From the NCBI RefSeq assembly GCF_000621205.1, contig NZ_KK211227.1:1-64000 (forward strand): DNA of 64,000 nt, read 5' to 3'. Below the pieces are notes generated by a model. That model did no database searches. It was not told the origin of the DNA and saw nothing but the letters and a program-made list of their open reading frames with translations. A program made the translations under genes and the position numbers. This document shows positions 56,453-64,000 of the stretch, in pieces. Every line of letters begins with the position of its first letter. Position 1 is the stretch's first letter. This stretch comes from Halotalea alkalilenta DSM 17697 (lineage in GTDB: Bacteria; Pseudomonadota; Gammaproteobacteria; Pseudomonadales; Halomonadaceae).

Positions 56453-57721
56453 ATGGATCCCACCCCGCCCCCGCTGTCACTGTCGACACCGAGCCAGAAC
56501 CTGATTCGCCTGACGATCATGCGCGGGATCACCTGGACGGGCTTCTTGATCGCGGTGATCACCGGGATCGAACTGCTGGACTTCAAACTAGACGTACTGC
56601 TGGTGATCTCGACGATTCTCTCGATGGCGGCGTTCAACGTCGCCACCTGGTGGCGCCTCGGCCGCAATCGTCCAGTCACCGCGCGTGAGTACACCTACCA
56701 TCTGCTGATCGACATCGCCGGCCTCACCCTGGTGTTCTATCTCACCGGCGGCGCGACCAACCCGGTCGTCACCTATCTGCTGGTGCCGGTCACCATCGCC
56801 GCCGCCACCCTGCGCTGGCGCAACGCCCTGCTGATCGCAAGCGTCGCGGTGCTGGCCTACCTGCTGTTGATGTTCTTCTACCTGCCGGTACCGGAGCTCT
56901 CCCGCGAAGTGCGCGGGCTGCCGTTCAACCTGCACATCATCGGCATGGGCCTCAACTTCCTGCTCTGCACGGTACTGGTGACCTTCTTCATTTCGAAGAT
57001 GGCGCTGGCGCTGCGCCGACGCGACCTGACGCTGTCGCGTACTCGCGAAGCCGCACTGCGCAACGAGCAGGTGATCGCGGTAGCGAGCCAGGCGGCGGGT
57101 ACGGCCCATGAACTCGGTACTCCGCTGTCGACCATCGCGGTGGTGCTCAGCGAGATGCGCGCAGAGCTCAAGGAGCACCCCGCCCTGCTGCAGGACATCG
57201 ACCTGATCAAGCGCCAGGTCGAGACCTGCAAGGCGCATCTGCGCGCGCTCGCCGCCAGCGCCGAACGCAAGGCCGACGGCATCGAGCAGCTCGACGCCGC
57301 GGCCTGGTTCGGCACGGTGATCAACCGCTGGCTGGTGATGCGCCATGACGTCAGCTACCAGTTCGAGGTGGAAAAAGGGCGACCGCCGCAGATCGAGGTC
57401 GACACCACGCTCGACCAAGCGGTGATGAACCTGCTCAACAATGCCGCCGACGCCAATCCCGACAATATCGAACTGCGCCTCTATTGGGACGATGAGCGGG
57501 TGTACTTCGAGATTCGCGACTACGGCCCTGGCGTACCGCTGGAGATCGCCGACCAACTCGGCGAGACTTTCGTTTCGACCAAGTCCAAGGGCATGGGGAT
57601 CGGTCTGTTTCTGACCCACTCGACCCTCGATCGTTTTGGCGGCGCCGTGAGCCTGTACAATCACCACGGAGGCGGCACCCTCACCGAGGTGAGCCTGCCC
57701 ATCGCCGGCAATATCCAGTAG
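56453..57721 (+). CDS. roxS: RegB/PrrB/RoxS-family redox-sensing histidine kinase
   Basis: The protein has 422 residues: six transmembrane helices in the first about 185, containing the quinone-binding-type motif GGATNPVVTYLLVP, then a DHp domain with the H-box AAGTAHELGTPLSTI and an HATPase domain (DQAVMNLLNNAADANPDNIE, DYGPGVPLEI, KGMGIGLFLTHSTLDRFGG). The redox Cys known in RegB appears as VETCKAHLR. Such kinases sense the quinone pool and respiration state and phosphorylate RoxR/RegA. The partner regulator follows after 227 bp. Confidence 0.9.
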   Translation: MDPTPPPLSLSTPSQNLIRLTIMRGITWTGFLIAVITGIELLDFKLDVLLVISTILSMAAFNVATWWRLGRNRPVTAREYTYHLLIDIAGLTLVFYLTGGATNPVVTYLLVPVTIAAATLRWRNALLIASVAVLAYLLLMFFYLPVPELSREVRGLPFNLHIIGMGLNFLLCTVLVTFFISKMALALRRRDLTLSRTREAALRNEQVIAVASQAAGTAHELGTPLSTIAVVLSEMRAELKEHPALLQDIDLIKRQVETCKAHLRALAASAERKADGIEQLDAAAWFGTVINRWLVMRHDVSYQFEVEKGRPPQIEVDTTLDQAVMNLLNNAADANPDNIELRLYWDDERVYFEIRDYGPGVPLEIADQLGETFVSTKSKGMGIGLFLTHSTLDRFGGAVSLYNHHGGGTLTEVSLPIAGNIQ

Positions 57722-57813
57722 GTTGGGCCCGAAATACGCGCACGAAAATGCGCATGCCTCCACCCTGGAGCCGGTCTGGGAAAACAAAAACCAGCGTAGA
57801 CGAAGCGGGCCAG

Positions 57814-57877
57814 AAGGCCGGAAGGGAAAAGCTGCGAGCCAAGCTAGCAGGCGCCCCATCCGTTCCGGCCTTTTCCA
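57814..57877 (+). terminator. Long-loop terminator-like structure after roxS
   Basis: AAGGCCGGAA (57814-57823) pairs with TTCCGGCCTT (57863-57872), followed by TTCC. An overlapping alternative pairs GGAAAAG (about 57824-57830) with CTTTTCC (57870-57876). Two exclusive structures near a gene end look like an attenuator between roxS and roxR, but the loop of the first is long (39 bases). Confidence 0.4.
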
Positions 57878-57910
57878 AGGGCCCCGGTAAGCACGCTATT
57901 TTCGCGGGAA

Positions 57911-57928
57911 GACCGGCATGAGCCGGTC
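57911..57928 (+). promoter_or_regulatory. Hairpin in the roxR leader
   Basis: GACCGGC (57911-57917) and GCCGGTC (57922-57928) flank a 4-base loop, 20 bases before the roxR ATG. It may stabilise the leader or serve as an operator. Confidence 0.35.
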
Positions 57929-57948
57929 ACGACAAGAGAACGAGCGCC

Positions 57949-58485
57949 ATGGATCAGCCGATCACCTTCCTGATCGTCGACGACGACGAACTCTTCTGCC
58001 AAGTGATGGAGCGAGCGATGAAGCGCCGCGGCTTCGAAGTGATGGTGGCCCAGACCGCCTCCGACGCGATGCAGCTCGCTCATCGACACGCTCCGGACTA
58101 TGCCACCGTCGACTTGAAGCTCGAAGAGAGCTCGGGGCTCAAGCTGCTGCCCGAACTGCTCTCGATCAACCCGAACTGCAAGGCGGTGATTCTGACCGGC
58201 TACTCGAGCATCTCGACCGCGGTCGAGGCGATCAAGCTCGGTGCCACCAACTACCTGTGCAAGCCGGTGGACGCCGACGAGGTGCTGCATGCGCTGCACC
58301 ACACCTCGCCGGATCCGGACACCGAGATCGCCGAAAACCCGCCCTCGGTCAATCGCCTGACCTGGGAGCACATCCAACGCGTGCTCCATGAACACAACGG
58401 CAACATCTCGGCCACAGCGCGCAGCCTCGGCATGCATCGCCGCACCCTGCAACGCAAGCTGCAGAAACGCCCCGTCAAACGCTGA
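57949..58485 (+). CDS. roxR: RegA/PrrA/RoxR-family response regulator
   Basis: The protein has 178 residues: a receiver domain with the acidic pocket LIVDDDELF, phospho-acceptor Asp in YATVDLKLEESSG, Thr in ILTGYSSIST and Lys in CKPVDADEV, then a Fis-type helix-turn-helix (GNISATARSLGMHRRTLQRK). The HTH is almost identical across RegA homologues. Phosphorylated RoxR controls respiratory, carbon and nitrogen genes. It is separated from roxS by 227 bp with hairpins and may have its own promoter. Confidence 0.93.
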   Translation: MDQPITFLIVDDDELFCQVMERAMKRRGFEVMVAQTASDAMQLAHRHAPDYATVDLKLEESSGLKLLPELLSINPNCKAVILTGYSSISTAVEAIKLGATNYLCKPVDADEVLHALHHTSPDPDTEIAENPPSVNRLTWEHIQRVLHEHNGNISATARSLGMHRRTLQRKLQKRPVKR

Positions 58486-58501
58486 CCCCGGGAGAGTCCG
58501 C

Positions 58502-59332
58502 ATGCCATCAACACCCACGCCCGAAGAGCGTCTCGACTTCACCCTCGCCCTCGCCCGCCAGGCCGGCGAAACGATCGTCGCCGCCCGCCGCGAGGCAAGC
58601 TTCGGCAAGAGCCTCAAGCGCGGCGTGGAGCTCGTCACCGATACCGACGTGGCGGTCGACCGGCAGGTCGCCGAGGCGCTCGACCAGCGCTTCCCCGGCG
58701 AGGGCCGGCTGACCGAGGAGCTGACCCCGGACCCGCACGAGGTCGATCTCGAGGCAGCGCTGTGGATCGTCGACCCGATCGACGGCACGGTGAACTTCGC
58801 CCATGGTCACCACCACGTCGCGGTGTCGATCGCCTGGGCGCTGGATGGCGAGATCCAGCTCGGCGTGGTCCACGCGCCCTTCCTCGATGAAACCTTCAGC
58901 GCGATCCGCGGCCGCGGTGCATGGCTCAACGGCGCACCGATCGCTGCCAGCTCCGCCGACGCCTTCGATGAAGCGCTCATCGCCACTGGTTTTTCCTATA
59001 CACGCGCGGCCCGGGCGAAGCAGGTGGCGCGCCTCGCACGCATACTCGACGCAGGACGCGACGTGCGTCGCAATGGCTCGGCGGCGCTGGACCTGTGCGG
59101 TGTCGCCTGCGGCCGCCTCGATGCCTACTACGAAAGCGTCTCGCCCTGGGACTTCGCCGCCGGTCGGCTGATCGCCGCAGAGGCCGGCGCCCTGGTGGGC
59201 CATCTCGGCCCGGTGCCGGCCGGCATTCCCGCCGAGCTGCATGGCGAGGACCTGATCTGCTGCGCACCGAAGCTCGAGGCCCAACTGCGTGCGCTGCTGG
59301 CGCAGGCCGATCGCGACTTCGCCACGGTCTGA
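58502..59332 (+). CDS. Inositol monophosphatase family protein
   Basis: This 276-residue Mg2+-dependent phosphatase has the metal sites LTEEL (Glu), WIVDPIDGTVNFAHG (signature 1) and SPWDFAAGRLIAAEAG (signature 2). Family members include SuhB, CysQ and histidinol phosphatases; the sequence alone does not decide. The start at 58502 has GGGAGAG 5 bases upstream. It lies 16 bases after roxR on the same strand and could be co-transcribed. Confidence 0.88.
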   Translation: MPSTPTPEERLDFTLALARQAGETIVAARREASFGKSLKRGVELVTDTDVAVDRQVAEALDQRFPGEGRLTEELTPDPHEVDLEAALWIVDPIDGTVNFAHGHHHVAVSIAWALDGEIQLGVVHAPFLDETFSAIRGRGAWLNGAPIAASSADAFDEALIATGFSYTRAARAKQVARLARILDAGRDVRRNGSAALDLCGVACGRLDAYYESVSPWDFAAGRLIAAEAGALVGHLGPVPAGIPAELHGEDLICCAPKLEAQLRALLAQADRDFATV

Positions 59333-59440
59333 GCGGCGCTGCGAACGATTGCCGCGCCAGCGACGACGCCTGGCCCGCTCGCTCGCGACCTGCCGACTGT
59401 GCGACAATCACGCCATGATCAGCAGAGCATTTTCGCGCCC

Positions 59441-60343
59441 ATGCCGCGCATCGACCGCCTGACCGCGCCCTTGAGGGGCGCGGTCAGTGCGCTTCTTCTG
59501 TGCCTCACCACCCTGTTCTGGGGCGTGCCGCTGTGCCTGCTCGCGGCGGCGAAGCCGCTGGCATTGAGTCCCGCGCTGCAACGGGCGGTCACCCACGGCC
59601 TCGATGAAATCGCCCAGCGCTGGCTCTCGACCAACCTGATCTGGATGCGCTGGTGGCTGAACCCCCGCATCGAGGCGACGATCCCAGCGGGGGTCTCGAT
59701 CGACGCCTGGTGGCTGGTGATCAGCAATCACCGTAGCTGGACCGACATCTTCGTGCTCCAGCATGCGCTGTGCCGACGGCTTTCACCGCCGCGTTTCCTG
59801 GTCAAGCGCGAGCTGCGCTGGCTCCCCATCGTGGGCCTTGCATTCTGGGCGATGGAGTTCCCGCTGCTGCGCCGCAGCCGCGATGCTTCCGAACGCGACC
59901 TGCGACAGATGCAAAGGATGTGCGAACTCGCCCGGCGCTCTCCGACGACGTTCTATGTCTTCGCCGAGGGCACTCGCTTCACCCGCGCCAAGCACGATGC
60001 CCAGCGAAGCCCCCATGCCCACCTGCTCAGGCCCCGGGCGGGTGGCTGCGCCCAGGTGGCCGCGCTGCTCGGAGACCGACTCGCCGGCGTCCTCGATGCC
60101 ACGCTGGTCTATCGTACGAGGCAAGGCGAGCCTCTACGGCTCGGCTTCTGGGACTTCCTTTGCGGGCGCACCCCACCGATCGAGCTTCACATCCAGCAGC
60201 GAGCGCTGCCCGAGTGGACGCGCCACGGTGACTATCTCAACGACGAGCACTACAGGAAACGCTTCCAAGCATGGATCAACTCGCTTTGGCAGGAAAAGGA
60301 TCACCTGCTCGCGTCGCGCTCCGGCATCTCGGGCATTGGCTGA
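59441..60343 (+). CDS. 1-acyl-sn-glycerol-3-phosphate acyltransferase-type protein (YihG-like)
   Basis: The protein has 300 residues: an N-terminal membrane helix (AVSALLLCLTTLFWGVPLCL), the acyltransferase motif NHRSWTDIFVL (HxxxxD), the phosphate-binding FAEGTRFT, and a basic C-terminal part (TLVYRTRQGEPLRLGFWDFL). Length and sequence resemble YihG, a membrane lysophosphatidic acid acyltransferase of E. coli. The ATG at 59441 is preferred to the frame start at 59399. Its last 73 bases overlap the following LysM gene in another frame. Confidence 0.85.
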   Translation: MPRIDRLTAPLRGAVSALLLCLTTLFWGVPLCLLAAAKPLALSPALQRAVTHGLDEIAQRWLSTNLIWMRWWLNPRIEATIPAGVSIDAWWLVISNHRSWTDIFVLQHALCRRLSPPRFLVKRELRWLPIVGLAFWAMEFPLLRRSRDASERDLRQMQRMCELARRSPTTFYVFAEGTRFTRAKHDAQRSPHAHLLRPRAGGCAQVAALLGDRLAGVLDATLVYRTRQGEPLRLGFWDFLCGRTPPIELHIQQRALPEWTRHGDYLNDEHYRKRFQAWINSLWQEKDHLLASRSGISGIG

Positions 60344-61179
60344 CCCTGCTGCTGGTCGTGCTGGTCGCCGGCTGTGCCAGCAGCGGCGGCGGCACCGGCA
60401 GCGGTGGTGGCTGGTACGTCGTGCAACGCGGCGATACCCTGCACGGCATCGCCAATCGTGCGGGCGTGCCGCTTCTGCGGGTACAGCGCTTCAACCCGAC
60501 GGTCTCGCCGGAGCGCCTGGAAGTAGGCCAGCGCCTGCGCCTGCCCGATGGAGAGGAGCGCGCGCCCGGCAGCGGCAGCTATCAGTATCGCGTCCGTGCA
60601 GGCGACACCTACACGGCGCTCGCGAACCTCTTCTCCACCAGCGTCGGGGCGATCCAGCAGGCCAACCCCGGGGTCTCTGCCAACCAGCTGCCGGTCGGTC
60701 GATTGATCTCGATTCCCCGCACCGCCGGCTCCGGCGGCGTCGACATCAATCGCCAGCGGGCGATCGCCGCCAGCCGGGCCGCGCCAGCCGCGCCGCTCCC
60801 GCGCGGCGTAGGCAATTGGCCCTGGCCGCTGCGCGACGCCCAGGTCAGTCGTGAGTTCGGCGCCGACGGGCGCGGCTCGCTCCAGCCGATGCTGCTCACC
60901 GCGGGCTCCGACCTGGATGCCAAGGCGGTCTATCCCGGCACCGTGCGCTTCGCCGAAGAGATGCGCCAGCTCGGCCGGGTGGTGATCATTCACCATGCGA
61001 ATGACCTACAGACGGTCTATGCTCAATGCGCGAGTCTGGAAGTCAGCGTTGGTGCCCAGGTCGCGCCCGGCACCCCGGTTTGCCGCTTGGCCCGTGATCC
61101 ATCGACCCAGAGAGCTGAGTTGCTGTTCGACGTGCGCAACGCGGGCAAGCCGGTCGATCCGCGACGACTGCTGAGGTGA
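60271..61179 (+). CDS. LysM/LytM lipoprotein, amidase-activator type with degenerate M23 site
   Basis: The protein has 302 residues: a lipoprotein signal (lipobox VAGC, about residue 35) and Gly/Ser tether, two LysM domains (WYVVQRGDTLHGIANRAGVP near 47; YQYRVRAGDTYTALANLFST near 103), and a C-terminal LytM/M23 domain (about 185-300, ending KPVDPRRLL). The zinc ligands are lost: the first motif reads LLTAGSDLDAKA without His, and the HxH position reads AELLFDV. Like NlpD it is probably a non-enzymatic activator of septal amidases in the outer membrane. The 73-bp overlap with the acyltransferase supports co-expression. Confidence 0.85.
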   Translation: MDQLALAGKGSPARVALRHLGHWLTLLLVVLVAGCASSGGGTGSGGGWYVVQRGDTLHGIANRAGVPLLRVQRFNPTVSPERLEVGQRLRLPDGEERAPGSGSYQYRVRAGDTYTALANLFSTSVGAIQQANPGVSANQLPVGRLISIPRTAGSGGVDINRQRAIAASRAAPAAPLPRGVGNWPWPLRDAQVSREFGADGRGSLQPMLLTAGSDLDAKAVYPGTVRFAEEMRQLGRVVIIHHANDLQTVYAQCASLEVSVGAQVAPGTPVCRLARDPSTQRAELLFDVRNAGKPVDPRRLLR

Positions 61180-61186
61180 TCAGGTC

Positions 61187-62431
61187 GTGAGCTCTTCGTT
61201 CGAACTCAGCCATGGCGTCGGTTCCGCCACCGGTATCGCCCCCCTCGCCAGGGGCGCGATCGAGCAGGCGCCCTGCCGGGTCGCTTTCGTAAGCGAAACC
61301 TGGCAACCCGAAATCAACGGCGTTACCCATACGCTCGGGCAGCTGGTCGCCCAGCTCAGCGCTCGCGGCTATCCGATGCAGCTGGTACGCCCTCGTCCAG
61401 ACGACGGCGACCGTGATCCGGCGATGGACGCAGAGCTCCAGGTCAAGGCGCTGCCGGTGCTCGACTACGATGGCGTGCACATGGGCATCACCAGCCCCCG
61501 CCGGCTGCGCGATCACTGGCGCACGCATCGCCCGGACGTGATCTACATCGCCACCGAAGGGCCGCTTGGCCTGATCGCGCTGCGCGTCGCCCGCCAGCTC
61601 GGCATTGCGGTGGTCAGCGGCTTCCATACCAATTTCGACCACTACAGCCAGCACTACATCCTGCTGCGCATCGTACGACCCTTCGTGCGCACCTTCCTCA
61701 AACGCTTCCATAACCGCACCCAGATCACCCTGGTACCGACCAGCGCCCAGGCCGAGCGCATGACCAAGGCGGGCTATCGCAATGTGAAGGTGATGGGACG
61801 CGGGCTGGATCCGGCGCGTTTTTCACCGCGTTTTCGCGATAGGGCGCTGCGCAGGGCCTGGGGTGCCAGCGACGACGACTGCGTGGCGCTGCACGTCGGG
61901 CGCCTGGCGGTGGAGAAGAACGTCACCTTGCTGATCGAGACGCTCGAGGCGATGCGCGCGGCCAATCCCGCCCAGATCGCGGTGGTCGTCGGCGACGGCC
62001 CGCTGCGCCAGGAGGCCGAGCGTCGCCTGCCGTGGGTCCACTTCGCAGGCTTCCTGCGCGACCAGGCCCTGGCCAGACACTACGCCAGTGCCGATCTGTT
62101 TCTCTTCCCTTCGCTTTCGGAAACCTTCGGCAACGTCGTCACCGAGGCGATGGCCAGCGGCCTGGCCACTATCGCTTTCGACTATGCCGCGGCCAGCGAG
62201 CTGATCGAGCGTGGTCGTGAAGGTGTCACCGTAGCGTGCAATAATCCCGCCGGTTTCGTCGCCGCGGCCATTGAGCTCGCCGCCGACACCGAGCGAGTCC
62301 GGGCCCAGGGCCGCGCCGCCAGCGCACGGGTCTCTTCCCTCGGCTGGGAGCGAATCGCCGAGACCTTCATAGGACATCTGCATCAGGCACAGGAGGTGGG
62401 AGATGCGCGAAAAGATCTATCCGCTGTTTAA
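61187..62431 (+). CDS. GT4-family glycosyltransferase
   Basis: This 414-residue GT-B enzyme starts at a GTG (61187) with AGGTGAT upstream. The start motif VAFVSETWQPEINGVTHTLG is typical of the MgtA/PimB'-like subgroup of GT4, and the nucleotide-sugar motif is FPSLSETFGNVVTEAMASG (E-x7-E). It may add a hexose to a lipid acceptor such as a diacylglycerol or a polyprenol. Its 3' end overlaps a PAP2 phosphatase gene by 29 bases, which suggests a common lipid or glycolipid pathway. Donor and acceptor are unknown. Confidence 0.85.
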   Translation: MSSSFELSHGVGSATGIAPLARGAIEQAPCRVAFVSETWQPEINGVTHTLGQLVAQLSARGYPMQLVRPRPDDGDRDPAMDAELQVKALPVLDYDGVHMGITSPRRLRDHWRTHRPDVIYIATEGPLGLIALRVARQLGIAVVSGFHTNFDHYSQHYILLRIVRPFVRTFLKRFHNRTQITLVPTSAQAERMTKAGYRNVKVMGRGLDPARFSPRFRDRALRRAWGASDDDCVALHVGRLAVEKNVTLLIETLEAMRAANPAQIAVVVGDGPLRQEAERRLPWVHFAGFLRDQALARHYASADLFLFPSLSETFGNVVTEAMASGLATIAFDYAAASELIERGREGVTVACNNPAGFVAAAIELAADTERVRAQGRAASARVSSLGWERIAETFIGHLHQAQEVGDARKDLSAV

Positions 62432-62963
62432 GCGCCTCGACATGATCGAGTGGCGAGCCTGCAATCGCATCGCCCGGCTCGGCGCCTATCGGCCGCTGCT
62501 CTGGCTGTTCCGCGTCGCCAGCCGGCTCGGCGATTATCCCGCCTGGATCGTACTGTGCTTCAGCGTGCCGCTGTTCCTCGGCGCGCGGGGCTGGCTGCTG
62601 GCGGTGAGCTGGGGCCTCTGCGCAGCCTTCGGCGGCCTGCTCTATCGCCTGCTGAAGAACCAGCTGTGCCGTGAACGGCCCTACATTTCCTTCGACATCA
62701 TCCCGTGCACGATGCCGCCGCTCGACCGCTACAGCTTTCCTAGCGGCCACACCCTGCATGCGGTGATGTTCACCACCCTGGTCGCCTACTACGTGCCGGC
62801 GTTACTGGTGGTGGTGGTCCCCTTCGCGGTGACGGTGATCCTCTCGCGGGTGATTCTCGGCCTCCACTACCTTACCGATGTCGCCGCCGGCGCCTTGATC
62901 GGCTTCGCCATCGCAAGGCTCGGCATCCTTGCGATCGACAGCTCCTTCCCCGGCTGGTTCTAA
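62403..62963 (+). CDS. PAP2-family membrane phosphatase
   Basis: This 186-residue membrane protein with about five helices has the PAP2 motifs KNQLCRERP (motif 1), PSGH (YSFPSGHTLH) and SRVILGLHYLTDV. It removes phosphate from lipid phosphates at the membrane; specificity is not clear. AGGAGGTGGGAG directly before the ATG is a strong ribosome-binding site lying inside the glycosyltransferase gene. Confidence 0.88.
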   Translation: MREKIYPLFKRLDMIEWRACNRIARLGAYRPLLWLFRVASRLGDYPAWIVLCFSVPLFLGARGWLLAVSWGLCAAFGGLLYRLLKNQLCRERPYISFDIIPCTMPPLDRYSFPSGHTLHAVMFTTLVAYYVPALLVVVVPFAVTVILSRVILGLHYLTDVAAGALIGFAIARLGILAIDSSFPGWF

Positions 62964-62970
62964 GCCGGCC

Positions 62971-63606
62971 GTGGCGATCGAGAGCTGGCAGCGCGTCCAT
63001 CCGCGCCATGCCTTGTGGTCTCGACGCCAGCCCTTCGACGAAACCAGCACCCGGCGGCTGCTATGCTCGCTCGATGAAGAGCTCGACTGGCAGCGGCCCG
63101 AAATCACCCTGTTCGGCAAGCGCCACCCGATCCCCCGCAGCCAGGTATGGATGGGCGCCCCCGACCGGCGCTATCGCTATTCGCGCACGCTCTTCACCCC
63201 CTCTCCGTGGCGTGCGGACCTGGCCGAGCTGTGCCAACGCGTCGACGCCGAGGCCAAGGCGCTGGCCGCTTCGCTCGGCTGGCCGGTGCCTGCGCCGCTG
63301 GACAGCGTGCTGATCAACCGCTACCAGGATGGCGATCAGCGAATGGGCTGGCACAGCGACGACGAGCCCGAACTCGGCCCTGATCCCCTGATCGTCTCGC
63401 TGAGCCTCGGCGCCGCCCGGGTGATGCGCTTCAGACCCCGCCCCGGTACCTCGGGCGAGCCATTCGACCTGAGCCTCGAGCACGGCGCCCTGCTGGTGAT
63501 GGGGCCCGGGGTGCAGCGCGAACTGCAGCATGCGCTGCCCCCCAGGAAAGGTGCGGGACTGCGGATCAACCTGACCTTCCGTGCGATCCGCCATCCCGCC
63601 GGCTGA
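62971..63606 (+). CDS. AlkB-family 2-oxoglutarate/Fe(II) dioxygenase
   Basis: The protein has 211 residues from GTG 62971; TTG 62929 is an alternative. Fe ligands are His and Asp in WHSDDEPELG and the later His in LQHALPPRKG, and the 2-oxoglutarate Arg pair lies in GLRINLTFR. VLINRYQDGDQRMG is the signature stretch. The length and the absence of the E. coli AlkB N-terminus suggest an ALKBH2/3-like DNA repair dioxygenase that removes methyl groups from 1-methyladenine and 3-methylcytosine. It lies 7 bases after the PAP2 stop and may be in the same transcript; it is convergent with gcvT. Confidence 0.9.
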   Translation: MAIESWQRVHPRHALWSRRQPFDETSTRRLLCSLDEELDWQRPEITLFGKRHPIPRSQVWMGAPDRRYRYSRTLFTPSPWRADLAELCQRVDAEAKALAASLGWPVPAPLDSVLINRYQDGDQRMGWHSDDEPELGPDPLIVSLSLGAARVMRFRPRPGTSGEPFDLSLEHGALLVMGPGVQRELQHALPPRKGAGLRINLTFRAIRHPAG

Positions 63607-63607
63607 T

Positions 63608-64000
63608 TCAGCCGCGATGGTAGCGAGCCGGCACGAACGGCAGCTTGACCACCTCCATCGGTAGCCGCTTGCCACGCACCTCGGCATAGAGCTTGGTGCC
63701 GAGCGACGTCGCCTGTGCCCGCACGTAGCCCATCGCCACCGGCTGCCCGACGGTGGGACCGAAGGTACCGGAGGTGACCCTGCCTACTTCGCGCCCTTCG
63801 CCGTCGAACAGCGTCGTGCCTTCGCGTATCGGCGCACGCCCCTCGCCAAGCAGCCCCACGCGGCGCTCGAGCTCGTCGCGCTCGGCCAGCCGCGGCAGGA
63901 TCACGTTCGCACCGGGGAAGCCGCCTTCGCGCTCGCCACCCTGGCGACGGCACTTGGCCAATGCCCAGACCAGCGAGGCCGACACCGGATCGGTGTGCTC
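63608..64000 (-). CDS. gcvT: Aminomethyltransferase GcvT, C-terminal part (continues past the window)
   Basis: The last about 130 residues of the glycine cleavage T protein: EHTDPVSASLVWALAK at the window edge, GGFPGANVILPRL, RVGLLGEGRAPIREGTTLFD, VGRVTSGTFGPTVGQPVAMG and PMEVVKLPFVPARYHRG at the end. The frame is open to the last base, so the 5' part lies beyond 64000. GcvT transfers the aminomethyl carbon to tetrahydrofolate, releasing ammonia. The pattern EHTDPV and the segment ARYHRG separate it from YgfZ. Confidence 0.93.
   Translation of the reverse strand, partial: EHTDPVSASLVWALAKCRRQGGEREGGFPGANVILPRLAERDELERRVGLLGEGRAPIREGTTLFDGEGREVGRVTSGTFGPTVGQPVAMGYVRAQATSLGTKLYAEVRGKRLPMEVVKLPFVPARYHRG

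Overview
The window is about 64 kb of GC-rich (by eye mid-60s percent) chromosomal DNA from a gammaproteobacterium, most likely a halophilic or halotolerant member of the Halomonadaceae or a close relative. The reasons are a complete ectoine cluster (ectABC) whose proteins closely follow the Halomonas pattern, a trehalose operon (otsBA), MscL, cardiolipin synthase and RoxSR-type redox control, set among core genes arranged as in Halomonas and Pseudomonas (ubiG-mupP, aspS-yebC-ruvCAB-ybgC-tol-pal-cpoB, tamA-tamB). No rRNA, tRNA, CRISPR array, integrase or intact IS was found. Species identity is not claimed.

Layout. 1-6.0 kb: degenerate APH-like protein, secreted DUF1161 protein, ectC/ectB/ectA (minus strand), glutathione reductase. 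6.3-9.3 kb: beta-carbonic anhydrase, YheT-type hydrolase, a 400-bp array of nested palindromes, msrA. 9.3-15.7 kb: tamB, tamA and a coiled-coil membrane protein. 16.0-17.5 kb: ubiG-mupP. 17.5-27.8 kb (minus): cpoB, pal, tolB, tolA, tolQ, ybgC, ruvB, ruvA, ruvC, yebC, aspS and an FmdB zinc ribbon. The usual tolR between tolQ and tolA is absent; a 23-codon frame occupies its place. 27.9-32.2 kb: 2-hydroxyacid dehydrogenase, divergent corA/mgtE, PAP2 phosphatase. 32.2-35.8 kb: a patchy, lower-GC segment with a decayed csaA, a 5'-shortened amidase and a DUF808 membrane protein. 35.8-40.1 kb: PfkB kinase and nucleoside hydrolase (nucleoside or ribose salvage), otsB-otsA. 40.1-47.1 kb: HypT-like LysR regulator, cls, nei, uvrB, an HMA-like mini-protein and ygfZ. 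47.1-51.0 kb: an unrecognised protein, TatD hydrolase, mscL, prfC. 51.2-55.6 kb: an aromatic alcohol/aldehyde dehydrogenase operon with an AcoR-like regulator that lacks the AAA+ domain, preceded by a candidate sigma-54 promoter and a four-copy 13-bp tandem repeat. 55.6-58.5 kb: an unknown protein, a 34-residue small ORF with its own promoter, and roxS/roxR. 58.5-64 kb: inositol-phosphatase family protein, acyltransferase, LysM/LytM lipoprotein, GT4 glycosyltransferase, PAP2 phosphatase, AlkB, and the 3' part of gcvT running off the end.

Together the genes point to a cell under osmotic and redox stress: compatible-solute synthesis (ectoine, trehalose), emergency solute release (MscL), membrane remodelling (Cls, PAP2, acyltransferase), thiol and methionine repair (Gor, MsrA), an oxidant-type LysR regulator, and envelope maintenance (Tol-Pal, TamAB, LysM/LytM factor). 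The most unusual points are the missing tolR, the palindrome array at 8.2-8.6 kb, and the aromatic operon whose regulator lacks the domain needed for the sigma-54 promoter it appears to have. All assignments come from reading the sequence and recalled family knowledge; no database search was run.
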